A stretch of 49,985 bases of DNA from Acanthamoeba lenticulata (lineage: Eukaryota > Discosea > Longamoebia > Acanthamoebidae): positions 1 to 49,985 of the forward strand of contig NAVB01001292.1 of the NCBI GenBank assembly GCA_002179805.1, given 5' to 3'. Both the position numbers and the translations under genes were made by a program. The notes under the pieces are model-generated. The model was not told the DNA's origin and did no database searches. It saw only the letters and a program-made list of their open reading frames with translations. Positions 1 through 11,303 of this stretch are shown in pieces (positions within the stretch are counted from its first letter, which is position 1; each line of letters begins with the position of its first letter).

Positions 1-595
1 GGGGGGGGGGAACGTACAGCAGCAGGAAGAAGAAACAGCAAACGGCGAGCAGGGGAACTGGTGACCGCAGATTCTGCTGACGTTGTAAAGGCGGCAGATC
101 CTCTGCTGCGCGCTCGCGACGACAGCTGCGTCGCGGACGTGGAGTGAGACCGGCAAAGGGCACGACCAACGGAACCAACTCGTCGCATGTTGTTATAGAT
201 TTGATGTTGTTGTGATTGTGTGCGAAAAGGGGAGCAGTTAGCTCGTCATCGGGGCATGTCGCTAGGTCCGGCGGAATGTCGGAGGAAGCACGAGGCAAGA
301 TGATAAAATACAACTTGACCAACCACAGCCAGGGAGCTCTTCGTAAGTATGGCTCACGCTTTGCATTTTGACTGCGTCTGCGTACTCAAGCCGCCTCGAC
401 CCGACCCTAACCCTCATGCGGACGAGCCGAGACTGGTGATCACGGCTGAGTCGTACACGACCCCGGAAAGCTCTGACGAAAGGCGACGCAAGGGCTCCTA
501 GAATTTCGCCAGGCCTGCGTGATCGGGGGCTGGCCCGGCGCTTCTTCCAGCCGCAGCAAGAGGCAGGCAAAGAAAAGATCTTCCCCACAACAACG
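1..595 (+). other. 5' flank of the CsbD-like gene, possible 5'UTR intron
   Basis: I find no convincing coding region here. The window opens with a run of ten G. A strong splice donor (CGTAAGTATGG) sits with its GT at 343, and plausible acceptors lie at about 510-550 (TTCGCCAG, CTTCCAG), just before the ATG at 596. The likeliest reading is a 5'UTR exon of the downstream gene ending at 342 followed by a leader intron. A short open stretch beginning ATG at about 300 also ends at this donor, so a coding first exon of another gene cannot be excluded. Confidence 0.3.
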
Positions 596-1009
596 ATGCA
601 GCGCACCTACTCGACCACACTTGCCTTTGCCTCGCGTCGGGCCAGCACACACGTCTTTGCTTCATCAGCTCCCTCCCGCCAGGTGGTTGCTGTTGCCTCT
701 CGGCACTTTGCCGAAGCGACGCCAAACAAGGGAGGCGAGGGGAAGGAGCCGTCCATGTGGACCGGGCATGCCCACTACGTCACCGGCGCCGTCAAGGAGA
801 CGGTCGGGAGCGTCATCGGCTCCGAGGCTATGAAGAAGGCCGGCCAAGAGGCTAAGGACGCCGGCGTCGCCGAGATGAAGGCAGCCTACCACGGACAGGA
901 CAACTGGATGTCGCCCGAGCTGGAGAAGAAGCTCGGCAAGGCCATCGGCTGCGAGGGCATGGCCGAGAAGGGAGAGGAGAAGCTGCGCAAGAAGCACGAT
1001 CAGCCGTAG
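596..1009 (+). CDS. Mitochondrial CsbD-like stress protein
   Basis: The protein is 137 residues and intronless. The first 45 or so residues are rich in Arg, Ser, Ala and Thr with almost no acidic residues, which looks like a mitochondrial presequence. The mature part holds a CsbD-like segment at about 57-95 (HYVTGAVKETVGSVIGSE, then KKAGQEAKDAG) and a second, weaker one at about 103-130 (ELEKKLGKAIGCEGMAEKGE). CsbD/YjbJ proteins are small, hydrophilic, stress-induced proteins of bacteria and fungi; the first segment most resembles the fungal group annotated as mismatch/cruciform DNA-binding proteins. The biochemical role is not settled for the family. The stop lies only 78 nt from the stop of the convergent SppA gene, so the 3' UTRs must overlap. 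Family placement is fairly sure, location is inferred, function unknown. Confidence 0.75.
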   Translation: MQRTYSTTLAFASRRASTHVFASSAPSRQVVAVASRHFAEATPNKGGEGKEPSMWTGHAHYVTGAVKETVGSVIGSEAMKKAGQEAKDAGVAEMKAAYHGQDNWMSPELEKKLGKAIGCEGMAEKGEEKLRKKHDQP

Positions 1010-1087
1010 TGGTGTGATGTTATTTGTTGAGAAAAAGAGATAAAAAAAATACACAACAACAACAACAAACACAAGAAGGGTCTCGAG

Positions 1088-4000
1088 TTAGACCAGATCG
1101 CTCTCCTTGGAGCTCACGCTGATGTCGTCCATGCGGTACTGGGCTCCTGAGGAAGACCGGGCCTCGCGCAGGAGCGACTTCACCATGGGGAGAGATGACA
1201 AGAAGCGGATCAAACGCGCCGCTGTTCCCCACTCGTGTGACATCTGCTCGCGCGGCGTTGGTTACTTTACATGTTTGTTTGCCCACTCGCAAGCGCAAGG
1301 TGATACCTGTTCCATCAGGCTGCCGAAACCGCCGCTTGATTCGGGCTGCTCGTCCTCGTCCTCGTTCGCATCTGCACCAAAATGGTTAGTCTATGTGGAT
1401 TTCGCGCCACCCCAAAGGCAAAGAGGCCGCATTTACCGCTGTAGGCCGAGCCCTTGAAGATGACTTCGCGCAAACTCTTCGGGCGGGGCAGGACCATAAC
1501 ATCATAGTCGACGCCGGGAGGCAGAGGTCCGGCGAGGTCCTTGGCCACCTCCACCGCACGCGAAAGCTGGAAAGTGGAGAGAAAAACAGGGCTCATGTTC
1601 GTCAGTTGCCCATCCCATCGATGCCTCGATCCAGCAAGAACGTACTCCGCCGAGCTCATCGACAAGGCCCAGCTCCTTGGCTTCCGCGCCGGTCCACACC
1701 CTGCCCTTGGCGATTTTGTGGGCCTGCTCAAAGGTGAAGCCTCGGCCTGAAGCAACCCTGAAATTGTCCGCGGTCAACCGCGCGTCCCAGAAAGGGGCAG
1801 CACAGGCAGAAGGAGGCCTGCAGGTATCACATACTTGCTCACGAAATCACGGTAGCTCTCGTCCAGAAACTTGTTGCACAGGGCCAGCTCAGCGGGCTGC
1901 CAGCTCTTGGTGGGTGACAAGAAGTTGGCGTGCTCGCCCTGCACAAGGGAAAGAGAAATGGTCAGAACGGGGGGGGGGGGCAAAGGGCCATTACGGTCTG
2001 CGACGATACCTTCTCAACAGTCTCTTGAGTCACGCCGAGCTTGTTGGCCAGGAACTTGTCGAACACGAGCTTGCCAAATACGACGCCGATGGAACCGGTG
2101 AGCGTGGCAGGCTGTGCAATGATATGATCGGCCGCAGCAGAAATGTAGTATCCGCCGCTGTTTATGGCCGTGCAACCCCGCCATGCCCAATAATAAGTCA
2201 ACACAAATGAGCGCAGCAGCTGCTGCAGGGTGTGGGGACTTGCCTGGCAGCGTAATCGCCCATGGAAACGACGATGGGCAGGCCGGCCGCCTTGGCCTTG
2301 ATGGTCTCCCACCAGATCGTGTTTGATGCAACAGCGCTGCCACCAGGCGAGTTCACCCGGAGGACGATGGCCTTAACATCCTTATCTCGCACTGCAGCAC
2401 GGATCGCCTCGCTGATGTTCTTGGAAGCTGTGCCAACGACGGTCAGTTTAGTGCCGTGCTACGGCAGCCGCATCGGGGAGATGATTGTCATACCAACGAC
2501 GCGCGGCTGTTCATGGTAGCCGCTTACGATCTCACCAGCGGCGTAGATGACCGCCACCTTGGGCAGGCCGCTCTTGCCCCTCTCGGCTCTGCGGATGAGC
2601 TTGCGCCTCATTTTGACGTCTTCAGCTGCCGTTCCAACGTGTCGGCGTCAGTCCCTTGGTGGAGGAAGGAAGAAGATGATCGCGATGTGCAGCATGCGCC
2701 GTACCGTTAGGCGAAGAGCCCACCTGCTTGTCGTGGATATCCTTGAGTGTCTGGAACGCGACCGCATCGGAGGCGAGCAGCTTGGCATTGGCGGACTTGC
2801 GCTTCAAATTGGCCAGCTCCTTTTCCTGTTGAGCCATTCCCCGCCGCAAGTTCATACCGGTGAGAAAACCGAGGCTTTCCAAAGAGAAGGTGAGACGACG
2901 TACCTCTTTGGTCTTCTTGACATACTTCTTGAACGACATGAACCGAACTTGTTTGTTGGTTGGTTGCGCTGGCGTAGCAACGACAGCCTTGGCCTGTTCT
3001 GCCTCTTCTTGGGCACCTGCTACGCGAGCTGCAGAAGAAGGAAGGGCATACGCCACTTGGTAAAAGACGTGTCCTCAAGCTCGAAGCTACATTGTACCGA
3101 CCTTTGAGCAGCGCGTAAGCGCCATCACGGAAATCAAGCCGATCAACGAGGCCCTCCTCTCTGGTGAAGAAGAAAGATGAGGATGGCCAATCGAGGAGCG
3201 GTCATTGCCCAGGACACACAGAGACATACAGAGCCTCCCGTGGGAGCAACGGTCCCTGGTCAATCAGAGTTTGCAGTCTGCTTGGAGCAATATTGCGTGC
3301 CTCGGCGATGTCATTGACCTGAGCTCACAAACCCATAAGAGTAGCTTGGTGAGCACCCCAGCCTATTGTGTTGGCCTTGAAGAAGCTCATGCGCACTCAT
3401 ACCAGCTGCTGGTGGAGGGAGGTAGCCATCGATTCGGTGGCCTCCCTATGCGCAGGCGTGAAGCCTTTCTCGTTAAACGTGTTGGCAAAGTTCTATACAA
3501 GTGGTCACCGTCGTTTTATGCTGTTAGCAACAACGAGGGATGCGTTCCTTAGGAGAAGGGTGCAGTACCTTGTACTCATGACGGTGAAGCATCTGCGATT
3601 CTATGTCCAGCTTGTCGAATAGGCCACGGAAAAAGAGCGGCGACACAGCGACGCCAGTAAGGGCCAGCCAGCCGGAGGACTGCATCACAATGTGGTCGAA
3701 CGCGGTCGCCAAGTAGTAGTCGGTGTTGCCTGCATGAGTGGATGAAAGTCTGAAGACTTCAGCAAGCGTGTGCATGGCAGCCCTGGTCAGTGACCACTGT
3801 TGTAGAGACATGCACCGTTAAAGGCTTCAACGTGGCAAACGGCCGGTTTGTGTGTTTCGCGGAACTTCTTGAGAGCATCACGCAACTCTTGCACCTGCGC
3901 GATGGGCAGCTCCATGGTCTCGGAGCCTGCTCACACACATCGATTGAGATGCTTCAGCCTCGGAGAGACAGACTACTACCCCCGTACACAGGTCGCGTGG

Positions 4001-4591
4001 CGTACCGAGGGTGGCGACAACAGCTTTCACGCGGGGGTCTTTGGCGGCAGTGTCAAGACCGTCCACTACGTCTTGAAGCGTAAGCACAGGTAAGAACTGA
4101 GATGTTTGTGCCTCAGGGAAGGGCTTCTCAAAGTTGAGCTGTAGGCCGCAACAATGCGTGTACACGGCAGAAGGTCAGGTTTCTTCTGCCCAGACTTCAG
4201 AAGCAGCAGCACGAGTCGGACGATTTACCTTTAGAACCACGTCTTCTGGTATCGACTCAGCAAGCTTGTAGGCATTGTAGAGGAGCACACCTGAGCCCAC
4301 CGCCACCAGCAAAACTGCACCACGGAAGAAGCGCCACACTTTGGCGCCAGTGGCACCAAGCTTCTTCAACTGTTCACCTGGTGTTGAGGCAGGGGGTTGC
4401 TCTCCAACGGGCGGCTGTGGTGCAGCTCCCCCAACAGGCGCAGTTGGATTCGTATGCGTGTGTACAAGTCGCCTAAGCCCATGCCTCGAGTGGCCAGCAA
4501 TGCGTGCGCTGGCCCCAGTCGTGAGACAGTGCGGCACGGCTGCCCAGCGGCCGCAAAACAAGGGAGAAGCTGATCTGTGCCCACGCAACAT
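1088..4591 (-). CDS. sppA: SppA-type (protease IV) serine/lysine peptidase
   Basis: Protease IV cleaves leftover signal peptides or hydrophobic fragments at a membrane, using a Ser/Lys dyad. This is the long two-domain (67K) form. After a basic, Arg-rich presequence comes one membrane segment (about residues 80-105, AVLLVAVGSGVLLY). The N-terminal domain carries the dyad lysine in HEYK (K256 in my model, codon 3571-3569). The C-terminal domain has IVLRVNSPGGS and DYAASGGYYIS, with the nucleophile S532. Exons 4591-4229, 4138-4006, 3926-3816, 3729-3569, 3492-3403, 3318-3230, 3160-3102, 3055-2904, 2825-2705, 2625-2494 and 2427-2244 close in frame up to the serine; the intron after it (2243-2158) uses a GC donor. 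Later exons continue to a TAA at 1088. The linker between domains is about 70 residues longer than in E. coli. An in-frame ATG at 4678 is an alternative start. Mitochondrial targeting is likely but inferred. Confidence 0.9.
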
Positions 4592-4726
4592 GGTGGGTTG
4601 AGTGTTTGTTTGCGCGCTCAATCGATCAAGCTTCGGCTGGCGTCCATTTTTCTTGCTATTCACGTGGCGAAGTTTCATTTAGTCGACAACTATTCGTGAA
4701 TGAATGAAGGAATGGCACGAGCGTCA

Positions 4727-6750
4727 TCAGCAGAGACCGAGGAAGCGAACAGTGACCGACCCGTGGCCCATGTTCCCGACGCGCTTCTTGACGTCGAAGC
4801 CGTCGCTGCGCACAAAACTGCCGCCGCCACCGCCGCCCTGACCGCCGCCCCCGCCCGAGTAACCGCCTCCGCCTCCGCCGCCCTTGTTGCCGACGCTTCC
4901 ACCACCGCCGAAGCCTCCGTGGTCGCCGCCGGCGCCGCCCTCCAAGAACGACTTGCCGCTGCCTGACCCGAAGAAACCGCCGCCGCCGCCGCCATAGCTT
5001 CGCTTGGCTGTTTTGCCCTCCCGGCCTTTGGGCCCGCCACTCGCCTGCGAGAATGGACAGAATGGACCAAGTCTGGTCATTTTAGTTCTGAATAGCAGCG
5101 GACGAGAGAGCGGGGAAAGTACAACCTTGTGGGTGCCATTGCCCGAGGAACCCTTCTCCTTTAGGTTGGCGTCTTTGCCGTCGACATCGCCTGGTTTGCC
5201 TCGTGTGCCACCACCGCCACCGGCCACCAGCAGCGGTTTGCCTTCGATCGCAACGAATGAACCTCCGCCCCCGCCAGAGTCCGGATCTCGGAAGGTTGAC
5301 TACACGCACCAGAAAACACGCAGCGAGTACCGTGAGCACAACGTGCATGAAATAGTGAAACTGAAGAGGGAGGTGGGTTTCTCACCATGCTGCCTACAAG
5401 AACGTGCAAAACGGTGCCCGCTTCTAATCGGAAGGAGGCGCTGACGATAGCTCCACGACCTCCTTTGAGGTCCTTCGCGTCGGCAGCTTTGGCGCCCTTG
5501 GCCTTGATTCTGTACATGCCAGTCCTGGAAAGCATACGCTCTAGCAGATGAGCATGAAGCACCGCGCGAATAGAGCAAACGTAGGAGCGTAAGGCACCGA
5601 GATATAGTGTGAGCCACAAGCTTGCCGCTGAACGCAAACTTGACCGCAAGGACCTGTCTCGGTCGATAGCGCACTATCTTTGCCTTTTGTTCTTCCGAAA
5701 TGGCCTGGCCAGCCGCCGCGCTTGAGGTGAGCGTGGTCGCGTGAAGAAAAAACGCCAACGTACCTCAGGAGACGCGTTATAGAGAAGAGCTTCAAAGAGC
5801 AAAGGGTTGAGAATGGCGACGATGGCCGGATCCTTAAGCAAAAAGTCATCCTGAAGAAGTTGTTTGGTGGTTAATGTCAGACAGACGTTTCCAGACTTGT
5901 AAGAAGAGCGCGCAAGATGGGCGGGTACCCTTTGCTTCATGGCAGCCAACGTCTTGGAATCAAGAAAGGGGAAGCGGATGAGCGGAAGAAGCTCGGCTAG
6001 CAAGGGCTTGCGAGTAGCAAGGTCAGCCTTCACCCAATTGAGCACGGCGTCGAACACGACGAGCTCCGAGATGCCCATGTCGTCATGTGTCACCCAGCTC
6101 TTAAGAACTTGAAAAGGCAGCTGGTGGAAGCCCGGTGTGGTGGAGGCCTTCTCGAGGTGGGCGAAGCACAGGAACTTCAGCTTCTCTTGAAGTTGGTCGA
6201 GACCCAAGCACCTCACTCGCTCGTAGTAGAGGCACAAGTTGGCATAGGTGGCTGAAGTCAGGAGGTAGTGCTGGCAAAGGTGGAGCAGCGCGTTGATTTC
6301 GTATTTCCTTGCGACTTCGATGACGGCGAACACGTTGTCACTGGTGAGATGAATCTCTGCCGAGTAGAGGAATCGCAGTACCTCACGCCAGCACTCGAGG
6401 TTGTCGTGCTGCACCTCTGCATTGATCACCTTCGGCTCTCGGTTGCGGCTCTTCGTCTGATGCGGCTCATCTGCAGATGCGAGAAGCCGCTCGAAGATAG
6501 GGCTCCAACCGGCGAGGATGAGCCGATGGCATGGAAAGGTGCTGCCGCCCACGTCCAGCGTGACGTCTGAAAACTTGGGCGAGTTGTAAAAGGAGGAAAC
6601 CGCACGCGCCAAGACTGCTGGATCTCGTGTCACCGTCGTCGACTGGTCGCTTGTTTGACTTGAAAAGGTTGCCTCTTCTTGCTCTTTCTCTGTGGTTCGT
6701 CGCTGCTTCTTGTGGGGACGAGACTGCTCAGCCCCATCAACAACGTCCAT
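4727..6750 (-). CDS. BTB-BACK protein with C-terminal glycine-rich (ALK/LTK-type) domain
   Basis: Five exons (6750-5764, 5704-5598, 5524-5386, 5299-5126, 5044-4727) sum to 575 codons, giving 574 residues. A basic, low-complexity N-terminus (KKQRR) is followed by a BTB/POZ domain at about 55-165 (FSDVTLDVGGSTFPCHRLIL, EVLRFLYSAEIHL). A BACK domain follows at about 175-290 (ELVVFDAVLNWVKADL, LLPLIRFPFLD). BTB-BACK proteins are usually CUL3 ubiquitin-ligase adaptors whose C-terminal domain picks the substrate. Kelch repeats are the usual partner; here instead is a jelly-roll-like glycine-rich domain: VLAVKFAFSGKL, TGMYRIKAKGAKA, RLEAGTVLHVLVGS, two SFVAIEG/VAGGGGG turns and a long Gly-rich tail with SFV. 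This pattern matches the glycine-rich region of ALK/LTK receptors. No signal peptide, so it is probably cytosolic or nuclear. Role as an E3 adaptor is inference. Confidence 0.85.
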
Positions 6751-6837
6751 CTTCTTCGGGGCAAAAAGAAATTTGTAAAAAAAAATGTGACCATATTTTT
6801 TGATTTCAATTTTTAGCTGCCAGGAAAAAATCCAGGC

Positions 6838-9553
6838 TCACACATCGGCAGGTGGGTTCACTTCTTCCATCTCTCTCGACGGCTGTGGGACCGACGTGTC
6901 AGAGCTGCTTTCCACCTCTTGCTTTTCTTCTTGGTCCTCGAGCATCATGCCGTCATCTTCATTGCCTGAACAGAGGAGGAAGTAGCTCTATGAGACAGGG
7001 AAAGCGGCGCGAGGAGCGGCAACAGGGACAGAATGTACCAGCAGGCTTGTGGGTCGCCTTCTGGGACACAAGTTGCTTGGCGACATCTTCCAGCGTCGCA
7101 TCCTGCTTCGAAAGTGTACAAAAATACTCGAGGCTGTGCTTGAATGTCAAGCGCTTGGCGCGCCACACGTAGATCTGTACAAAATGCCACCAGAGAGAGA
7201 GAGAGAGAGATAAGTGGTTAGCAGACAAAGCAGATCCGTGTGGTGTTGGAGTTTTTGTTACCTTGTCTGTGTTGATTTTCTTGTAGGGAGCCTCAATAGC
7301 GGCTTCAGGATCCATCTCTTCGATCACAGGCTGCAGCCATTCCTCGAGCGATGGCATACGGCCGCGCTCCTCCTTTTGTAGTAGCCCCTGCAAGTCTCGC
7401 ACCGACTCCCTGCGCCCAAAGAAAGAGAGAGAGAGAGAGAGATCATTACCATCGGTCAGCAAAGCAGCGCACTTCGAGGCAATGACTGTTTTCGAGGACG
7501 TACTCTTCCAAAAGAGCTGCCAGACCCTTCTTCTTGGGAGCGCTGGTGCGAACCTCGCGTGAGGCTCGCACAGCTGCTGGGTCCAGCGGGGCCACTGCGG
7601 GCTTTTCGAATGGCGGGCAGCCTTCCTTCTTCCAATCCGTCTGCGAAAGATACCGCCAACTATCAGGGTCAAGTGGGAGGCAAAAAGGGTCGGAAGAAGA
7701 GAAGGAACGCACCCAATTGTTCTCACGTTTGAGAATGGCGTAGACTGTGTTGGTGAAGTGCGTCCCATTGGGCGGAGTCTCCCAAAGGGAGGTCTTGGTC
7801 TTCTTGGTCAATGCTGCGATCTCATTTTTCTGCAGATGGAACGTGAGCGAGCAGCAACATTCGAGGACGCGGGGAGAAAGAGTGAGGGAGGGCGAGGGGG
7901 CAGGGCAGGGGATGATCTCCAACCTGGGTCTCTGTGAGCTTCTGCGTGGAAGTGGACGATTCGCTGACAACACGAAGCGACTGGAAGAAGACCAGAAACT
8001 GAACCATGATGTGGCGTCGGAACCACGGATCGCGCAGTTGCAGCCGCATGAGGCGGCTCGACGTGAGGTACTTGGTCAGGTAGCAGCCACTCGCCAGCGG
8101 ACTAGCGGAGCTGTAGCTGGCCGCTTTAGCCTCCTGAACCCGCCCCCAAGGAAGCCAGTCAGAAGACGGAGAGGGCGGAAAGGATTGAGAAGATAATCAC
8201 CTCCTCGGAGATAGGGTACTGCTTGAACAGGTTGAGGACTGAGTTGAGGTGCTCCTTCACGGTGTCCCACGTCTCAAAGGCCTTGGTGGGATTGAGGAAG
8301 TAGGTTTGTAGCCCCCAAAAGGTTTGATAAAACGTCCAATCGACCGGGGGCTCCGACTCTGATGAATTCACATGCATGCGCATTAGCACGCGACATTGTT
8401 ACAACAAATCGAAGCAATAGCAAATCTACGCGGAGGTGTAGTACTGTCAGGAGTGGTATCGTCGAGCGGGCTGGGCTCTTTGTCCACGGTGGTCACATTG
8501 GCGACGTTTGATTCACCCTTGAGGTTGACGCCTGGAGATCACATCCAAAAGGTATTTAGTGAATTGATGTAGTGGCCAATAAGAGGCCGGGGGTCATTGT
8601 TATCATCATACCAGACTTGTCCGAGAGTGGGAAGGCGTAGGCCATGAACATGAGGATGCGGCCAGCGAAGACGAGGTCGTTGGTGCGAGACAATCGCTTG
8701 CGGACCTCAGACAGCGTGCGGAGGAGGGCGTTGTTGGCTCGCGCATCGCCGACAATGGCGCGCGAGAGCTGGTCGGCTCGGTCCTCGAGCAGCGCAAAGA
8801 ACTGCTGACATTCTTCGATCGTGTGTGACAGGAAGAAGTCGCGCACCAACTCAAGCGGCGCCGCCGATTCGATCAACTTCTCACGCCCCAGCCACAGCGC
8901 GATGTCCAGCAAGAGCCCCACATCCGCGTATTTGCCGCCGGCTACCGTTCCATCCATCTCCATGTCGTTGCTGCTGCCCTTGTTGTCGTGCCGTTGCTGT
9001 ACGCCGAGACACCGGGTACTGGGATGAGCAACACTGTGCAGCTGAGCCTGTGAAGAGGCAGCCTACGTACGCAGACTTCAGCGAGGACCACCTGCAGAGC
9101 AAAGTCCAGGATGTCCTTGATGTCTTGCTCCGCGGCGCTGCCGGCAGCAGGGACAGCCGCTGTAGTCAAGGTGGGGGAAGAAGGTTTGACTGATTTCTTG
9201 GTCTGCAGCTCCTTGACATCAGCCAAAATGGCTGTTTTGGCTTTCTCAAGATCGTTTGAATTGTGCGCTCGCCGCAGCGTTGTCTGTATGGCATGGGTGA
9301 GTGTGAGCGAGCACACAAGGAAGGTTTCCAAGCTGGCACGCACCAGCAAAGCTCGTTTTGTCTGTTCGTAGTTCATGATCTTCAAAATGTAATCTAATCT
9401 CACGAGAAAGTTCTTTTCTTTTTCGTTTTCACCCCAAGCAGCCGTTATTTTCTGCACCAGAAGATGGAGCAACCCAACGGGGCAGGTTTCGGGGAGGGCC
9501 CAGAGGGCGAGCTTACCTTTGGCGATGGGGGTGCGTCCGCGCACGTTGTCCAT
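6838..9553 (-). CDS. THOC1: THO complex subunit 1 (THOC1/HPR1 family)
   Basis: THOC1 is a core subunit of THO/TREX, the nuclear complex that couples transcription elongation to mRNP packaging and export. About ten short exons carry the family blocks in the right order: a helical N-terminal part; ECQQFFALLEDRAD with LLRTLSEVRKRLSR; GRILMFMAYAFPLSDKSG (about 8720-8600); VDWTFYQTFWGLQTYFLNP (about 8350); SSRLMRLQLRDPWFRRHIM (about 8060); SLWETPPNGTHFTNTVYAIL; DWKKEGCPPFEKP (about 7640); EEWLQPVIEEMDPEAAIE; and WRAKRLTFKHSLEYF (about 7150). It ends in an acidic Ser-rich tail and TGA at 6838. I see no C-terminal death domain such as the vertebrate protein has. The ATG at 9553 is 41 nt from the ATG of the divergent BCL7-like gene. 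Several introns contain GA/CT microsatellites. Exon borders near the N-terminus are approximate. Confidence 0.88.
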
Positions 9554-9594
9554 GTTGGCAACAATACTTAACTATTTTGCTCTTCGCAGTGGAT
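9554..9594. promoter_or_regulatory. Very short divergent intergenic region THOC1/BCL7-like
   Basis: Only 41 nt separate the two start codons. The plus strand reads like the end of an intron (branch-like ACTTAACT, then TTTTGCTCTTCGCAG ending at 9589) just before the BCL7-like ATG at 9595. Either a minimal bidirectional promoter lies here and 5' UTRs are tiny or overlapping, or the BCL7-like mRNA has an upstream leader exon antisense to THOC1. Confidence 0.4.
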
Positions 9595-11189
9595 ATGGAG
9601 ACCATGTTGAATCAGTTCATGGAAGACGATGGAGGAATGGCCGGCTTGGCCGAGGGCAGCAACGAGGCTCTGCTGTCTGCAGAGCTCACTGAAGGGGCAA
9701 ATGATATGCCGCCTTTCGAGGTGCCCGAAGCGGACAACGGCTCCTCCTACGACGGCGTGCCTGAAGATTTGGCGGCCGAGGACGAGGATGGTGAAGACGA
9801 CGATGAGGAAGAAGCGGCCGTGGTGGCGCAGGATGGCGAAGAGCTCAGCTTGTTGCCCGACGAAGGGGACGAAGGTGCACCGACACACGACGACGCGGAA
9901 GAGGACGAAGAAGCCGAGGACGAAGAGGTAGAAGAGGGCAGCTTGGCCGGCGGGGAGGAGGACATGGACCTGGAGAAGCCTGCCGACCAGGAGGAAGAAG
10001 AGCCGCCACGCAGCGAGGACGGGGAGAGCCAACATGCGACGCTGCCACAAGAAGAAGAAGAAGACGGCGACGGCACCACCGATGCAACCATAAACGACAA
10101 CGGCAACAACGAGAACGAGAATGAAAAGGCCGAAGAGGGAGAGGAAGGAGAGGAGGGCGGAACGGCCAGCGCCCCAACAGAACCGCGGGAAGAGCTCCCC
10201 AAGGTGCGCAAGTGGACCAAGAAATGGGTCTCGGTCGGCCACCTTAAACTCTACAAATGGGTGCCCTGTACAACACGCTCCTCCTCATCTCTCCTCCTCC
10301 TCCTTCTCTTCTTCTTCTTCTTCTTGCTGGGCGCTCACCTCGTGCCAATCGTTGATGTTGAGGCCTGCCGCTCACACGTGTGCTCGTGTAGTGGACGGAA
10401 ACTTGCCCAAGAAGAAGCCTGTCGTGGTGGTGTCCCAGCCAGGCGGGAAGGGCAGCAAGAAGGACCAGAAGGAGCTCGCGCGCACCCAGCGCCTGCTGAA
10501 CGACAACGCGCCCATCACGCGCAGCGTCACCGCCGCCTTCAAGGAACAGCATGTATGTGTACACGTGCACTCTCAAAAGCGCAGGTCAGACTGACTCTTG
10601 GCGGCTGCTGTCGCCCTACGGAGCAGCAGAAGGAGCTGCAGCAGAGGAACAAGCGAGAGGCACGACGCAAATCTGGGGTGGCGTCCCCACCACCCTCCGC
10701 CTCTCGGGGCACCCGGAGCAGCTCGCGCCTGCGGTAGGAACTCCGCGCCTCTCTCGTCTTTGCTGCCGAGAGACATCTATGAATGGCGAGTGTGCACTGA
10801 CTGACCTGACGACACGCAGGAACAAAGAGAGCAAGGAAATCTTCTCCAAAATCTCGGAGGATAACATCATCACACCGCAGCGCCTGACAGAGGAGGCTCG
10901 CGGCAAGAAGCGCAAGGCCGAGCAGGAGCTCGCGGAGGGTGTTGGCGACAATCAGAGCTCTGTCGGGGTTCCGGGACTTCATTCAGCGCTGCCTCCCACC
11001 CTTGGCGGTATGTTAGTGGCTTGGGGGGGGGGTTGGCTCTTTGTGGTTGGCCGAGAGTGTCTCATGCCCACGGGTGCCTGTGCCGTAGGTGGAATGAGCG
11101 GTGGATTGATTACAGGCGACGTGCCGCTGGCCCTGCCGGTGCCTGTCTCTCTCGATGCGCCCAGCACCCAAGAACGACGCCTCCACTGA
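9595..11189 (+). CDS. BCL7-family chromatin-remodelling subunit
   Basis: BCL7 proteins are small accessory subunits of SWI/SNF (BAF) remodellers. Five exons (9595-10267, 10392-10552, 10627-10733, 10820-11007, 11089-11189) sum to 410 codons, giving 409 residues. Residues 1-200 are a very acidic, low-complexity stretch (Asp/Glu runs). The BCL7 signature follows at 204-224 (VRKWTKKWVSV, then YKWVP). After it come a Lys-rich part (LPKKKPVVVV), an Arg/Lys-rich part with RSSSRLR and a hydrophobic tail. In animals the signature sits at the extreme N-terminus, so the long acidic N-terminal extension is unusual. The start is the ATG at 9595; the frame is open a few codons upstream but with no other ATG. 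Exon 3 could begin at 10586 in the same frame. The assignment rests on the one signature box, so medium-high confidence. Confidence 0.75.
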
Positions 11190-11303
11190 CGCGCCTACCA
11201 TCGATACCATACCACGGAAGAATGGAGTGGAGCGTATTTTTTGGAGAAAGAGAAGAACTTAACGAAGAACACCCAACGAGAGGAGATCCCATGTTGTCTT
11301 CTA

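Noticed and set aside
1..10. Possible telomere or assembly end (ten G)
   Set aside because: Similar G runs of 8-13 occur throughout the window inside introns, and no telomere-like repeat follows.
9568..10242. 224-codon minus-strand hydrophobic frame looking like a membrane protein
   Set aside because: It is the complement of the Glu/Asp-rich BCL7-like N-terminal exon; GAG/GAA codons read as CTC/TTC. The plus-strand exon has a valid splice chain and a known signature.
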